Shown piece after piece: positions 28,901 to 41,100 of a DNA stretch of 64,000 nt. A program made the position numbers and the translations under genes. The notes beneath the pieces are model-generated. The model was not told the origin of the DNA and made no database searches. It saw only the letters and a list, made by a program, of their open reading frames with translations. Source of the stretch: Polytrichum commune (Eukaryota; Streptophyta; Polytrichopsida; Polytrichales; Polytrichaceae). The stretch's first letter is position 1. The number at the start of each line of letters is the position of its first letter. The stretch lies in contig OX485803.1 of assembly GCA_950295325.1 (NCBI GenBank), positions 7,318,001-7,382,000 of the forward strand, in the 5' to 3' direction.

Positions 28901-30641
28901 CCTTCTCCACCATCTCATCTGTGTTGTAGATTGTTGGGAATCTGGACTGTGCTATTTGGATCAATCTGTTTACAGCAAATAAGATCTGAAGTAAGCATCC
29001 AAGTAGCCCGAACATCTGCTGTTGCTTGGTCAGAATACCAGTGCTAAGAACACCAAAGCCTCCCAGATGAAACTTCAGAAATTTGTGACATGTTTTGCGA
29101 TGCAGATACAAGAACGAATATCAACAAAACAGATGAATTTTTACCATCAAATCCATCCAGGAAAACTGGAAATTTAGACACCAATTAGGGAATTGTAGCA
29201 ATGAAGTACTAGAGTCTGTAATGATTGAACTATCAAGTACCCGAGTCTGTTAGTGTTACTATATTCTAATTATGATGATAGAAATTTTTGCTTCCATCAT
29301 TTTCTTGTTGAAGGAAGACGGATTGAATGTCACCTTCCTGAGCGGAACTTATTCTCTGTATCTATGTAGATGACACTGCCATTCAACCCTCCAAGGTTCT
29401 CTGGCACAGCAGTCAGCACTGACAGCAGAAGACATAGCTGCAATGCACAGGTATACATAATTACTCATCCGTTTACATAAAGCATCCTGCAATGTTTTCT
29501 GTTGGCATAAAACATCATAATATTGGCCATCAATAGTCAGCAGCGTCATATGATTGTAGCAAACTATTTCATCATATTGTGCATGAAACAACTGCAAAAA
29601 AATCATGTATATACCTGTGTTTTTCCAATTCCCGCAGGACCAACAACTTCAGTCATCACCCCAAATGGTATGCCCCCCCACAAAGCATCATCAAGCGCCC
29701 GTAACCCTGTTGGTAAATGCCCCATACCAGATTCCTTTCGAGCACGTTCTTTCAAAATGTGAAGAACCTGCGTAAGATGTGTGGATTAATATTGATGGGA
29801 TCCTTAAGCACACGATTATCTTTCAGGCACTAGGAAAAACTCCAGATTACATTGCGAATGCTTGAAATAATACAAACATCTGAAACCTTTTAGAAATGGC
29901 AAGGAACTGTCAAAAGGAAAACAGATCAAAGTTTGAAAGATACTCGAGCACATTCTTTCAAAGTGCGAAGAACCTGCATAAGATGGATGGATTATTGATG
30001 AGATAATTAAGGACAGGGTTATCTTTTCAGACAGTAGAAAGAAATCCAGATACATTGCTATTCTAGAAACAGTACAAACAACTGAAACCTTTTGGAAATG
30101 GCAAGAAATTGTCAAAAGCAGAAAAAAATTCAAGGATTTTGGAAGAAACGCGAACCGTGTGCACGGGTGGACAAACTTTCTCACTTATCACAGCCACGGC
30201 GGACGACACTGCTTCAAATGGCACGTCCAGAAGCTCCACGAGCTCCAACTGTGTTTTGCAAAGAGCATCCTGTAACCAGGAAACATCAATTCAACAATCC
30301 TCACCACTTTTCTTCCTCATTCACACCAAGTGCTTCCATCACATACGTTCATAAAGGCAAGAAACCTTTAAACCCTTAAATACTAAACATTAATCCCTTA
30401 AACCCTGAAACACTAATCATCAAACCCTAAACCCTACACCCTAAACCCTTGTGAACCAAACCTCTACAACTGCTGGACCGTAACTCAACTTCAAACCAAT
30501 GAGACATTATGCAAAAAAAAATCGTCACAATTTTCATTCAGATGATAAGTCTCATACCTTAGCTGTCAGAATATTGCGAGCTGTGAAGACATGAGCAATT
30601 GAGCTGTCAAGACCCATCGAGCTCAATTTCATACTCGCCAT
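25954..30641 (-). CDS. RAD51B: RAD51 paralog B, DNA repair ATPase
   Basis: Minus-strand exons 30558-30641, 30156-30269, 29615-29767, 29334-29437, 28902-28965, 28530-28585, 28198-28278, 27969-28034, 27760-27857, 27015-27143 and 26434-26577 join in phase at GT-AG borders. A last 17-base exon at 25954-25970, ending in TAG, is the weakest call. Total about 369 residues, the size of Arabidopsis RAD51B. The N-terminal helix-hairpin-helix part (ARNILTAKDAL..LELVELLDV) leads to the RecA core: Walker A GPAGIGKT (109-116), VIYIDTENKF, Walker B LIIIDS with Asp211, and VIVTNQVR before the C-terminal KIAKSPMS. In other eukaryotes RAD51B works in the BCDX2 complex in nuclear homologous recombination. The match is closer to RAD51B than to RAD51C, RAD51D or XRCC. 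The start follows from the conserved MGLD..IAHVFTARNI. Introns hold a telomere-like tract, a tandem duplication, an inverted exon copy and a foldback MITE. Confidence 0.93.
26124..26388. mobile_element. Long foldback MITE, copy 2, left end lost
   Basis: Same family as 18795-19140 and 40111-40444: the centre contains TTTTGGCATGCCAAGAGG and both arms contain the GGTGTGGAGG word or its inverse. The right end CTC|TA is kept; the left terminal bases are missing. It lies in the proposed last RAD51B intron. Confidence 0.65.
27080..27231. repeat. Inverted partial copy of RAD51B exon 10 in the adjacent intron
   Basis: 27080-27114 (inside the exon at 27015-27143) and 27197-27231 (intron 9) are inverse copies, 35 bp with one mismatch, 82 bp apart. 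The pre-mRNA could pair across the exon's acceptor site. Confidence 0.9.
29738..30130. repeat. Tandem duplication of a RAD51B intron/exon border
   Basis: Bases 29738-29943 and 29944-about 30130 are diverged tandem copies with a 206-bp offset. Each includes the acceptor (TTACGCAG or TTATGCAG on the minus strand) and the first codons of exon 3 (VLHILKERAR versus VLRTLKECAR). The upstream copy could behave as a 30-base cryptic exon ahead of a GTATCT donor, keeping frame. Confidence 0.8.
30352..30452. repeat. Degenerate telomere-like CCCTAAA tract in RAD51B intron 1
   Basis: A run of AAACCCT/TAAACCC variants including the exact units AAACCCTAAACCCT. It lies between the first two RAD51B exons. 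Confidence 0.75.
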
Positions 30642-31405
30642 CTTTTCGTGCACAAACGACTATTGCTACTCTGCATCTGGCTCAAAGAATTTTAGAGCAA
30701 CTGATCACAAACTGTGATGATGAAAATGTCAAGGGCACCATCCTTGTTGACTCGTGTGAAAAAACTTGAGGATGGAGGGTGGAGGGTGCCGGGTGCAGGG
30801 ATTCTTCTAAAGAGATTGTGGTGGCACTCCCAAGCCTTGATCGCACAAAATTACCAATGGAAATCTTCTTGATAAAATGCCAAGATGCAGACATTCCATC
30901 ATTTGCATGTTAAATAGCATGATAAGATTGCTAAGGGAAATCGGGGTTTCAGGGTGAGATTTAACATGGAATTCAGGTTTTGGGTGTACGTGAGCCTGAT
31001 GCAAATCCTAACAGAATTTCTTATGACTTATAGTAAAGTTAGACTTTACTGAAATTCTCAGGTTTCATCACAACACGCTTTAGTTTTTTAGTCTGAAAAG
31101 TATGGAGGCTTCAGCCTAGTGACTGAATTACAAACATGCAATTTCATTTTGGGGGGGTTTCCTTTGACTTAACACCTAAATACCCAAGCCCAAGTCTGCC
31201 CAAAAACGTCTGAAAAACACCCAACTTAGGGATTTCTCGAGACAGATCCGATCGTCTCATTGTTTATCCAACGTACAGATGTCTCTAACTTAAGTTACAT
31301 CAAGTTAGGACTTCGCTTGAAAAATCAGCCGTCCATGTGTCAGAGGAAGTTGAACCAGCCCAGAATATTTTTCCATTTCAGAGATGAAGTTGAGATGGCT
31401 ACTGG
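30642..31405. other. Upstream side of RAD51B, no gene recognised
   Basis: Includes the presumed RAD51B promoter. A GGAGGGTGGAGGGTGCCGGG run lies near 30773-30792. No other gene could be supported. Confidence 0.4.
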
Positions 31406-32544
31406 AGTAGAGGCGCCTATAACCAGATCATTTAAGAGATTTTATACCAGATTTCGAGAAGTATAAGGCAGCGCAAATTTTTTCTGTTTTGGAAGATAGA
31501 AATCAGGAGGACTACCAATTTTTTAGTAATTTTATTCTTTAAACTAGAATTATTATGGATTTTTAAAGCCAAAAGTTGGCCCAAACATATTACCAATGTC
31601 TAGAGTTTGCCATAATGAGTCATTTTAACTACTCAATCCTCCTCACTTTAGCACCCAAAACCATGACATGTGTCATGGCACTATTGCAGACCTTGGACAA
31701 CTAATTAAGTGGGCAGCTATTTAGCTAGCTAAAAGCTCTAACTAGCTAAAGCTATGGAGGAATTCGGTGCCTCAAAATAATAACTAGCTAAAACTAAGTG
31801 CCATAATCTGGGTGAGGAAAGTTAACTAATAACTAGCTAAAATTTGAATGTGATCTCGGTGGAATGAATGATGTCATTGCACTCAAACGGCCATCTCTCA
31901 AACCCGGACTCGTTGAAGCGGCTATGTTTTTGAAACTGAACATGAGCCTGATTCTTAATAATCCAGCAAATTTCATGAAATCTCTTATTTGGAACACCTA
32001 GATTCCATCTCGTCCTCAATTGCCAATAACATTGACGATTCCAATGATAATGAAAATGAAGAAAATGATGAAGAAGAAGATGATGATGAACTATCACCAG
32101 TGCATGTTGAAAGTGAGGGAGTTGACTATACGTGCTGATTTTAAACCTTTCAATTTCCTTGTGCAGCATGAAAATACAAAGCCAAGTGAGAGCAATACAA
32201 CCAAGTATATATTGTTTAGCTTCGTTTAAATGGATTTCTCTATGGTTTAGAATGAAAATGCATGTCACACAACTTTTTAGTTAGTCGAAGCTAGTGAAAA
32301 TGAGAGTTCCAAAAAAGTTAGCTAGCTAAAGCTAAGTAAGAATCCTAGGTTCGGTGAACCTAGCTAGCTAAAGTTAAGTGACAAATAGGGACCCGGAAAT
32401 TTAGCTAGGTGTTGCTAGTTGGCCAGCTATCCAAGGTCTACACTATTGGTTTCAACGAGATCGAAATTCAATCCCAGCCAAATCGAAACTCCAATACCCT
32501 ATAGATTGCCGATGGGATCTTGGCCGGGAATAGGCACCTCTACT
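31406..32544 (+). mobile_element. MITE, AGTAGAGG family, copy 2, split by a hAT insertion
   Basis: Ends AGTAGAGGCGCC and the inverse of AGTAGAGGTGCC. The left part (31406-31686) and right part (32441-32544) together equal copy 1 at 920-1315. The 754 bp between them are a separate nested element. Confidence 0.8.
31687..32440. mobile_element. hAT-type non-autonomous element, nested
   Basis: 754 bp flanked by a perfect 8-bp duplication CACTATTG (31679-31686 and 32441-32448). Terminal inverted repeats are CAGACCTTGGA and TAGACCTTGGA. Subterminal AGCTAGCTAAA words are abundant near both ends, as hAT elements often show. Eight-base duplication and CAGA-type ends support hAT. Short open frames inside (Lys/Met-rich) look like repeat products. 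Confidence 0.85.
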
Positions 32545-34647
32545 ATAGAGAGTTATGCAATCAAGCGGGCGGGCTAATGAAGGAAGGTTAGGGTTGGGCG
32601 CACCAATGGCATGGTGATTGCCAACCATAAGATGTAACACGCCCATCATCCATGGTCTAAATTTGGCAGAACCAAGAATTGGGATTTCAAGATTGGGCAA
32701 AACCATACTTCCACATTCGCTCAGATATTAAAACTTTGGCAACATGCAACAAGCAACACATGTGTGTGTGCATGGTGGCACCAAATGGACGTCATGTGAA
32801 CTCTACTAGCTCCCGTAATTTTTTGATTTTCTTAAACACCATTTTCATGGCAACAAATTTCAATTTGGTGCAATTAGTTTTTTTTAGCATAAATAATCAG
32901 TTTGGGAGCAACCATCCATTGTTCAGAGGTGCATCTTTTCTTTGGCGTGTTAGCTAAAAACTCTTTACTCCGGATATTAACATGCCAGGTCTACCAACCT
33001 CACAACTCCTTCACATCTCCCAAGCTCAACTCCAAGAGAAAACAATCAAACTCATGAGTAAGCTCAATGAGATTGAGAATAGCAGGAGTTACTTTGACCA
33101 TGTGCTTATTCGTAGATCTTAACACGGGAGAGGCAAGCTATATAGGACAGCTCACATAGAATTGCCTAAGCAAATCATTTACATGTCCATCCTTTTGCAC
33201 ACTCTTGGCATGTTCACTAAAACATCTTGGTAAAAAATCTATGAATTAGGTGGTCTCACATTTATCACTACTTAAAACCCTAAAAAGGCTACAAACTTTT
33301 AAGTAAATGGTGATTTTATGATCAAATCATGATCCAAAGCTAATTTGAGGTCTAAGAATTTGATATAAAGGCTCTTTTGGTCAAGGAACATGACATTGAT
33401 GACGGAATTTTTGAATACGCAAGTGTACCTTGTCAAAGAATCCCATGATAATGGGGACATTAAAATGTTATATTACACTTTGGCAAGTCTAATATTAACC
33501 TGGTTATGTCCTATATTATAAAGGTACACTATAGCACATTCTTCACTATTCTTGGGACAAAGTGTCCTTGGGCCCATTTCACTAGATGTGTCCCATGTCC
33601 ACTTAGCAGAAAAAATTCAATTTCTTGGGCCCTACAAGTGAATACACACCAACACAAAAAAACAAAAACAAAAACAAAAACAAAACAAAACTTGAATTCC
33701 ATGAGACTTGGGAGGTGTCCTAGTGTGAAGGGCAAAGTCTCAAGTGCAAGTCCTACATTTCGTAAAGCCTCGAGCCTTACCTCATAGGTACCTTGTCCAC
33801 TTAACTACTTGAGTATTTAGAAAACAACAATTTTTAGTGGCTTAGACATAGTTAGAGAAGATCACATGTTCCTTTTATTATTGCCCTCTTCTTGTTGTGA
33901 AATAAATGATTGTTGGTATTTTATCATTGCAACAAGTAGTTGTTGGTTTTGTCCTATATCATGGGATAAAAGCATTGTAGAGATTGTCTTTGAGCGGTAA
34001 TAAGACCCAAACAATGCATGTTAGAACTTAATGGATAAAGTCTAGTGAAACTTAGTGGAAGCTCAATGCAATTTCCAATTCAGTATTAAAATAGCTAGTA
34101 ATTCAAAATAATCACTCTAAAATGTCATGCAAGGACATAGCCTCTCATGGCAAAGCCGCATTCCTTTGTTTAAAAACCCATTGCCAAACCGAAGAGTTGA
34201 TTGTTTTGATCATTGTTGGAGGTAAAATCACCAAAGCAAGAACAACAATATATTTTCCAAGAATGAGTGGAACTTTACAGAACGGTTACAAAAACTTTCA
34301 GCTCTTTGTTCTTCAAATCCCATTATGCACGTACCTCTAACCGTTAATCAACTGCCAAGTCCATTGTCAGTCCTCCTCATGTACTGAAAACTCTGATTTC
34401 GTAACAATCTCTACGTTAATAAAAAAAAGTCTTGGACCTCAAGGGTTCCGAAATGTTCTGCACCTAATTCACAGAAACCATCACTTGATCTTTCAAGTGC
34501 ACGAATCCACGAGCACTCGGGATTACGGCACTTTAATGCCAACATTGTCAACTCCAATCTCGCATCACTCAATGACTATTGAATCAGATAGAAGATTCCA
34601 CGTGTGATATTGACCTTGCCGTAGTTCTCTGCAGATCGAGTTCGTGT
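32545..34647. other. Intergenic, no gene recognised
   Basis: No protein-like frame with conserved motifs. Contains an (ACAAAA)n run at about 33658-33690. Confidence 0.45.
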
Positions 34648-34971
34648 TTACAATTTAGATACGAAGAAGGTTGAATTTATGATGTCTGTCTTTGAATCAG
34701 TAAATGCTGCGATTTAAGCGACGATGCTCTCCTCAAATCTTGTTGCAAGTTTGTCCAAGAAACGACGAGTGTCACCCAACATCGTGATGTTCAAACTGGA
34801 TGAGTCCTAAAACAAAATGTTGTCGTATGCAAGCACCCGGGCACCATTGCTCAAAGATTCGAGTGTCGGAAACGCTTTGTCATATTTAGGGTTTTTAGGT
34901 CTCAGCATCATCGATTGCATGTTGTTTGTGAATATCATATCCACGTCAATATTGTGAACTGAGGATCTCAT
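34648..34971 (-). pseudogene. Decayed reading frame of unknown family
   Basis: One minus-strand frame of 108 codons reads like protein throughout but carries stops at codons 55 (TAG) and 86 (TAA): it starts MRSSVHNIDVDMIF, passes through YDKAFPTLESLSNGARVLAY, then LNITMLGDTRRFLDKLATRF, and ends near FFVSKL. Both internal stops could derive from Gln codons by one transition. It lies 160 bp upstream of CFAP45 and points away from it. I do not recognise the family; a retroelement or an old gene relic are both possible. Confidence 0.4.
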
Positions 34972-35132
34972 TTTGGGGACATTCTTACCAGGACTTTGAA
35001 TGGGTGTCTGGAAGGAAAGTATCTTGGATGAGTGAAGTTGTAGTAGGTTGTCAGAATCGAATAAAAAACTGAGATTGTTTTTGGGCCTTGTACAAAGCGA
35101 AGTAAGATAAATTTTAGAAGCAAGCGAAGAAG

Positions 35133-38100
35133 ATGGTGGGAGTTAGAAGGCCTCCTTCGTCTGTGCATAGTGGGTGCAAGTCGGACTACAGTGATGAGCA
35201 GTACCACCAATTTAATGTCAAAAGCAAACATGCGGTGAGCACACTACATCAAAATAGATGGATTTTGGTTCCTGGTTTAACAAACAATTATTTGTATGGA
35301 TGATGGTTGTTCTTAGGTTTTGGATCTTATTGAATTCGAACCATGCTATAGATTACATACTTGAGGAACTCCGAATTTGACGATTCCCAACGCAAAGAGT
35401 CCCATTGTCCACTTGCCTTTGCCTCTCTCCTACATAGGCATTTGAATTATATAAGTAACGAGTGTTTTTACCAAATCAATATAACATACAAACATATGTT
35501 TTGAGAGAGAGATGACGTGAACATGAGGTTGAACCTCATGTTGGCGTGAATGAGATCACTTCACCCTTGGGGCATAGACTAGGTTCAGATGTAAATCCGA
35601 AATGGGTTATGGTGGTAGGCTACAGACTAAGCGTTATTGTCTCATGTCATAAGGGGACCATTTGATGAGCATGAAATCACATTGATTTTCTATTTTGTTT
35701 TGATAGTATTGTTGTAATCTTATTGTTGGATTCATGCTACTTATGTGTATACTTATGGAACTTTGCATTTTGAAAAGGTCAATGTGAGGAAGATTGTGTT
35801 TTTTCCACATGTTTTGGCCTCTTTCCGAGGTAGGCTATCATATAAGACTTGGTGCATGTAAGTGCAGGCCAACAAGGATAGAGTTGCTAGTCGTCCATCA
35901 TCAAATACTCATGATACATGCCTTAGCGATTATGCAAGTGAAAAATCCAACTATGGCCGCTCAAAGTATTCCGTGGTGAGTCCCTTGTGCGTGTAAGTAT
36001 ATAGGTGGAGCTCACGTCATGGATTTTGTGAGTGAGCATTGCCAACCCTATTCTTGTAGTCTTGGGGTCCGTGAGGGTTTGTGTGGTTTGCATTCGATAG
36101 TTTAATTTTTGAATTTGTATCAACCCAATAAGCGGTAGGTGTCAAGGTGCAAAATTGATTGAGAAAGCCTAGAAACCAAACAATGGCCACTAAGTGTGTG
36201 ACTTTATCAAGCATTGGATAGTGTAATGCTAAGGAGTTCCTTGAACATAAGAATTTGTCAAACTTTTCTATATCCATTATGATCATCTAGGTCATGCTTC
36301 GCCTTTTGTGTGGGATACACTACTTCTAAATAACCTATTATGAAAAAAATTAAACATCATGAATGTGAGGATTCCAAATGCACATGCCACATTTGTTTAT
36401 AATGCCTTGTATGTAAATCATCAATTAGTGGAATCCAAAATAGAGTATTCTTAAAACATCACATTCACATGTGACTTCTTTTTTTCCAAGGCCAACCAAT
36501 TTCTAGTCTTGTGGAGTGCACTTCAACATTGAAAAAAATTGCATTTTGAAACTATCTTTTTATAGGCACCTAATGATACAAGTTCATGGAGCAAAGAAGA
36601 AGTCTTTTCATATCATGAATGTTATGTTTTGATCGCTATCAAGAGTGTTTGAAATAACAATGAAGAACATAACATTCATGACATAAAAAGACTCCTTCCC
36701 TCGTTATCACTTGCACATCCTACTAGCATTTTGTAAATACATCCAGATGTAGTTGGCAAAAGCTGCCTCCAAAGACCGATTCAAACCGGCCTCCCTTGTG
36801 ACATTTTTCCATGCCATGTGACGTTTTCACAAATACGATGTTGCCAAGTGGGAAAGAACAAGCTCAAGTCCCTATTTCTACCTATGCCATAGCCCCACTT
36901 GTCATTGTTACAATGTGCTACATGATGAACTCCTCATGTGTGCACATAGGCCATGCCTCTACTTGATTTTTTTCTTCTTCAGGAAACTATGTGCTTTGTG
37001 TCCATTACAGCCTAAACTTTTAGGGTTCCATAATATTTCACAAACTGTAATATGTGCACCCATGTAAAACCTCTTGAAGGTGTTTACTTAGTGTATTTGT
37101 CTTCAGAGTGAACAAGTTTCCTTGCGATATACTTCAGAGACGGTGCAATTTCATAACAAGATCCTTTGTTGTTACAGCTATCGAAGACGAGTGATGTTGA
37201 AGACGAGTTGTTTGGACATGAAATGTGGTACTCCAAAAGGCAGCAGGTATGATATATATACTTTATTTGTGTGTTAAGCATTTGGATAACGGGCTCACAT
37301 TCATGCCGGTACAATGTACGGGCACGGGTAGGTCACTTAGTGCATTTTAAAAACGACGTGCGGCATAATATAAAGAGGATTAAAATCATTTGAAATAAAA
37401 ATTATAAAGGAATTCCAAATAATGAAGGGGCCATTAAATGTAGACAATCCCATTATAAGTAAGTTAGTGGTCATAAAATGTGGGCCATTATTTTTTTGTA
37501 AAATTAATATAGGGGCTGAAGATAAGGATCCTAGAAGGTATGTTTAGTATGTTTGCTATGGTCTCCTATGTGTTTTCTTCATAACTTTGTTTGCAATGAT
37601 ATTATTGTTTGCACCCTTCTTTGTTTCCATGGTTTCCCTTAACACTCGTCAATGCGTTAGGAAGTAGATTAGCTTTTATTACTTAAAAGGAATATAGAGT
37701 ACAAAAAATTGCAGTGACTTGGACAATATAAGTAATGGAAGGGTGCAAACAAATGGGCCATTTTTGAAATTTAAGTAATTATAGGGAGGCTTTAATTCAA
37801 CCCTTGAAGGTAAATAGCCCCAAAACAAAAAAAACCCCAACCGCACGTGGTGCACAAAAATGCCTTAGAGTGACCTACCCGTGTGTACGGGCGTAATTTT
37901 TTTTTCTTTCTACTTTATTTGTCTTCATCTTCTCTTTCCCAAAGAAATATCATTGTAATTTATTATAACAATATTTCTTTGTCATGGGCCCCTACTTTTT
38001 TCTACTATAGCACCTCTTTTGCCTTTCCCACCGCAAAACATGTTGGACCATGTCAATGGATAATGTAGGCCTTTTAAATTATGTCTTTTGGGGATCTCAA

Positions 38101-41100
38101 ATTCTATGGTCACTCTGACATGTTTTTCTTGGTGTAAAGGGAAGTGGTCTCGGGACGGGTTCAATAGCCAACCACAGATTTTATAGAGCCTTGGGACGAC
38201 TTCATGGTCCATGGTGTGAAAAACCCTTAAACATTAGAACTGTGTGGGTGTGACTTAGTTATCGTACAACTTTGTAAAAACATGACATAAGGTAACATGA
38301 GTTTGTAGGCCACAAAATTAAAAAAATACAAAAATCAAAAATCAAATCAAATTTTTTAAAGGAATAAAATCAAATGAAAACCTTTGACATTAGTAAAGGG
38401 GCAGTCACCTACACAAATTATCTCGATTAGTGAGGGAGGGCTAATAATGCATGTGGGAAATTAGTGAAGATGATACTAGATTTTTTTTATGCTATGAAAT
38501 TGGTGAGATCAAAAGATCTAGAAAGCATTGTTCATCCGGGCATTATTCATTGAATATACTATTCATAGTAGCAGCATTTTTTGAAAGTATCAGCACTATT
38601 CATTCTAGCACTATTCATTGACAAGCATGTGTTTGTGTGTATGTATATAATCACTATACAAACACCTTAAAATGTACAATCAATGAGCATGTATTCATGA
38701 ATTTAATATCAAAGAGTAAAAAATCAGAAAAATAGTCTGTGTTTCGGGAATGAAAACCACACGCACTAATTGGGATAATCAGTGCAGTGATACTCATCTC
38801 AAGCATTTGTTGTTTTCTTTCAATTCACGGAGGCTCTCAAAATCGGATCATGTGAACCTTGTTGATCAGAATAAAAGAGGGAAGAAAGGCGATGTCAAGA
38901 AGAATAAGGAAAACGACAAAAAATCGGAGCCGGAGCAAGAGACCGACATCGTGGTCATCAACACAAGTGATATAGAAATAATAAAGGTTAAACCCCCTAA
39001 GAAAGCCAAAACTTTGCTTTTATTTGGACCTCTTCACACGCAAACACACACACGTATGTGTATTTGATCTACACCAATATGTGCAATTAGGTTGTTGTCT
39101 CACACCAATTGTCATTCACGTTCCATATTGTTTTGATTGTTTATTATCACAGTGATTAATATATGTAGTAAATCATTTCCATCGTGATAAATTATCATAA
39201 CAAAGTTACATGTTCTTGTGATATGATTTGACTCAATGTAATTTGCATGGGTAAAGAGGCAACATGTTTGCGAAGGCAACCTGATTACATGTATAAGAGC
39301 ATGTGCATACTTTTTTTTTGGAGTGAAATGTGTCAAACTAAATCTACATAAAATTCACTCATTCAAAAAGTACACTTTTGAAATTGGTTGAGTATCTTTG
39401 TGTGCTAAAGATTTGATCCAAATACACTACACGAGTCTCCTTGTTTGTAAATATATATATATGTGTTATATTATTCAATATCACATACGATTGTTACTAT
39501 TGTTTTCTCCTCAATATAAGATAATAAGTAAGTTAAGTCTCAAACCCTTAAATATATAAACATGAGCTCGCAAGATGGTGAGGAAAACAACTCCGAGCAC
39601 AATTTGGATTTGCTAATCATGTCTCACACTAATATCTATGTGTTTCATATCCTTCAAAAAGTGGGTGCATAGCTAAACTTATCCGTTTAAGGCTTACCTT
39701 ACGTTGTATATTGACCCCTTTGTATCTAAACACCGCGTCTTACTCTATATGACAATTTGGCCACATCAATTTATGAGTGCATTATGAGTGCTTGAAGGTC
39801 GTGCCGGGTGGGGTGGATCAAGTAGAAAAAAGGGGTAATCGAGACACCGGCTATAATTGAAGCAAAGAAGAAGGCAAAACAAGAAGAACTAGACAAAAGG
39901 AATGCAATCGCCAACCAACGAAAAGCACTTATGTTGAAGGTGCCCCTCGTCTCTCTTACACTCAGACACAAATGCAAAACTTTACCTAGGCCTTAGCTTT
40001 GAAGTGGATGATGTTGATAAACTACCAAATCTTAAAACATAGTCTACTTCATAATGTTATTCAATTGTGGTTGGGAGCAAATACGGCTCTTGAAACTGTG
40101 ACGCACACTAGAGCTATCCTTTAACTCAACCGGAGTTTTGGTCATGAATTGGTTGTTTTGCATACAAATGTTTTCTATATATCAGTATGTTTTTCGTGCA
40201 TACTTGGGGGTTGGTGTGGAGGTTTGAATAAGGAACTTTTTTATATCAGTTCATTGAGGGCCAAACACATTGTAACATGCCAAGAGGTGCTAAAATGAGT
40301 TTGGTCCCCAATGAACCAATATAGATTGTCCTTCATTCCAACCTCCACACCGACTCCAAGCATGCACTGAAAACTTACCAAACATGAAAAGTTTTGTATA
40401 CAACCACTCTCGACCAAAACTTTGGTTGAGTTAAAGGATAACTCTAATCTTCTCTCAGTTTTGGATGCACCATAATTCCATATGAATTGGATAATTGCAA
40501 CCCTACTTTTCAACTACGTGCTTAAGCTCTTTGCTTTTTTTTAAAGAACACTCAACCCGTGATGAATAATGCTTTTGTATGTTATGTTATACTACCCAAT
40601 CACGACCGTTAGTTGCTTCTTTCCCATCATTTGAACAAGTTAATTGGAAATGCAAATTAAACCTTGTGATTGATAAATTAACTACCATCGATTTGCACTG
40701 GTTCTCCCATGGTGGTTGTATTTTGGTTCCTTTCTAGCAATTAATTCTTCAATTTGTGCCAAAATTAAAATAAAATTAAAAATTTGAAAAATTAACTACT
40801 CACCAAGATTACCTTATGCTCTCTAAGTGTAGCTGGAAGAAGATCGGAAGAAGAAAAGTGGGCCGATGTCTGACACCGAAGTGTTGAAGAAACAAAATGA
40901 AGCCATGTGAGAGAAAAATCTTTCATTGTTTGTGGTCGATTCTAGTTGGCTTACGGATTACAACTTTTCCACACGATGGTCATTGGGTAGCCTACTTTAG
41001 TGGTTTCAAACTTTTTCAAGTCATATTATTCTTCAAACTACATCATTTATGGTATTTAGTGCCACATGCGTAATAGTGTTACTTACCCTATTTTTGAGAC

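Noticed and set aside
38750-39067. Stand-alone 105-residue gene starting MKTTRTN
   Set aside because: Its latter part is a CFAP45 exon with a donor at 38986; the Met and the tail after the donor are intronic.
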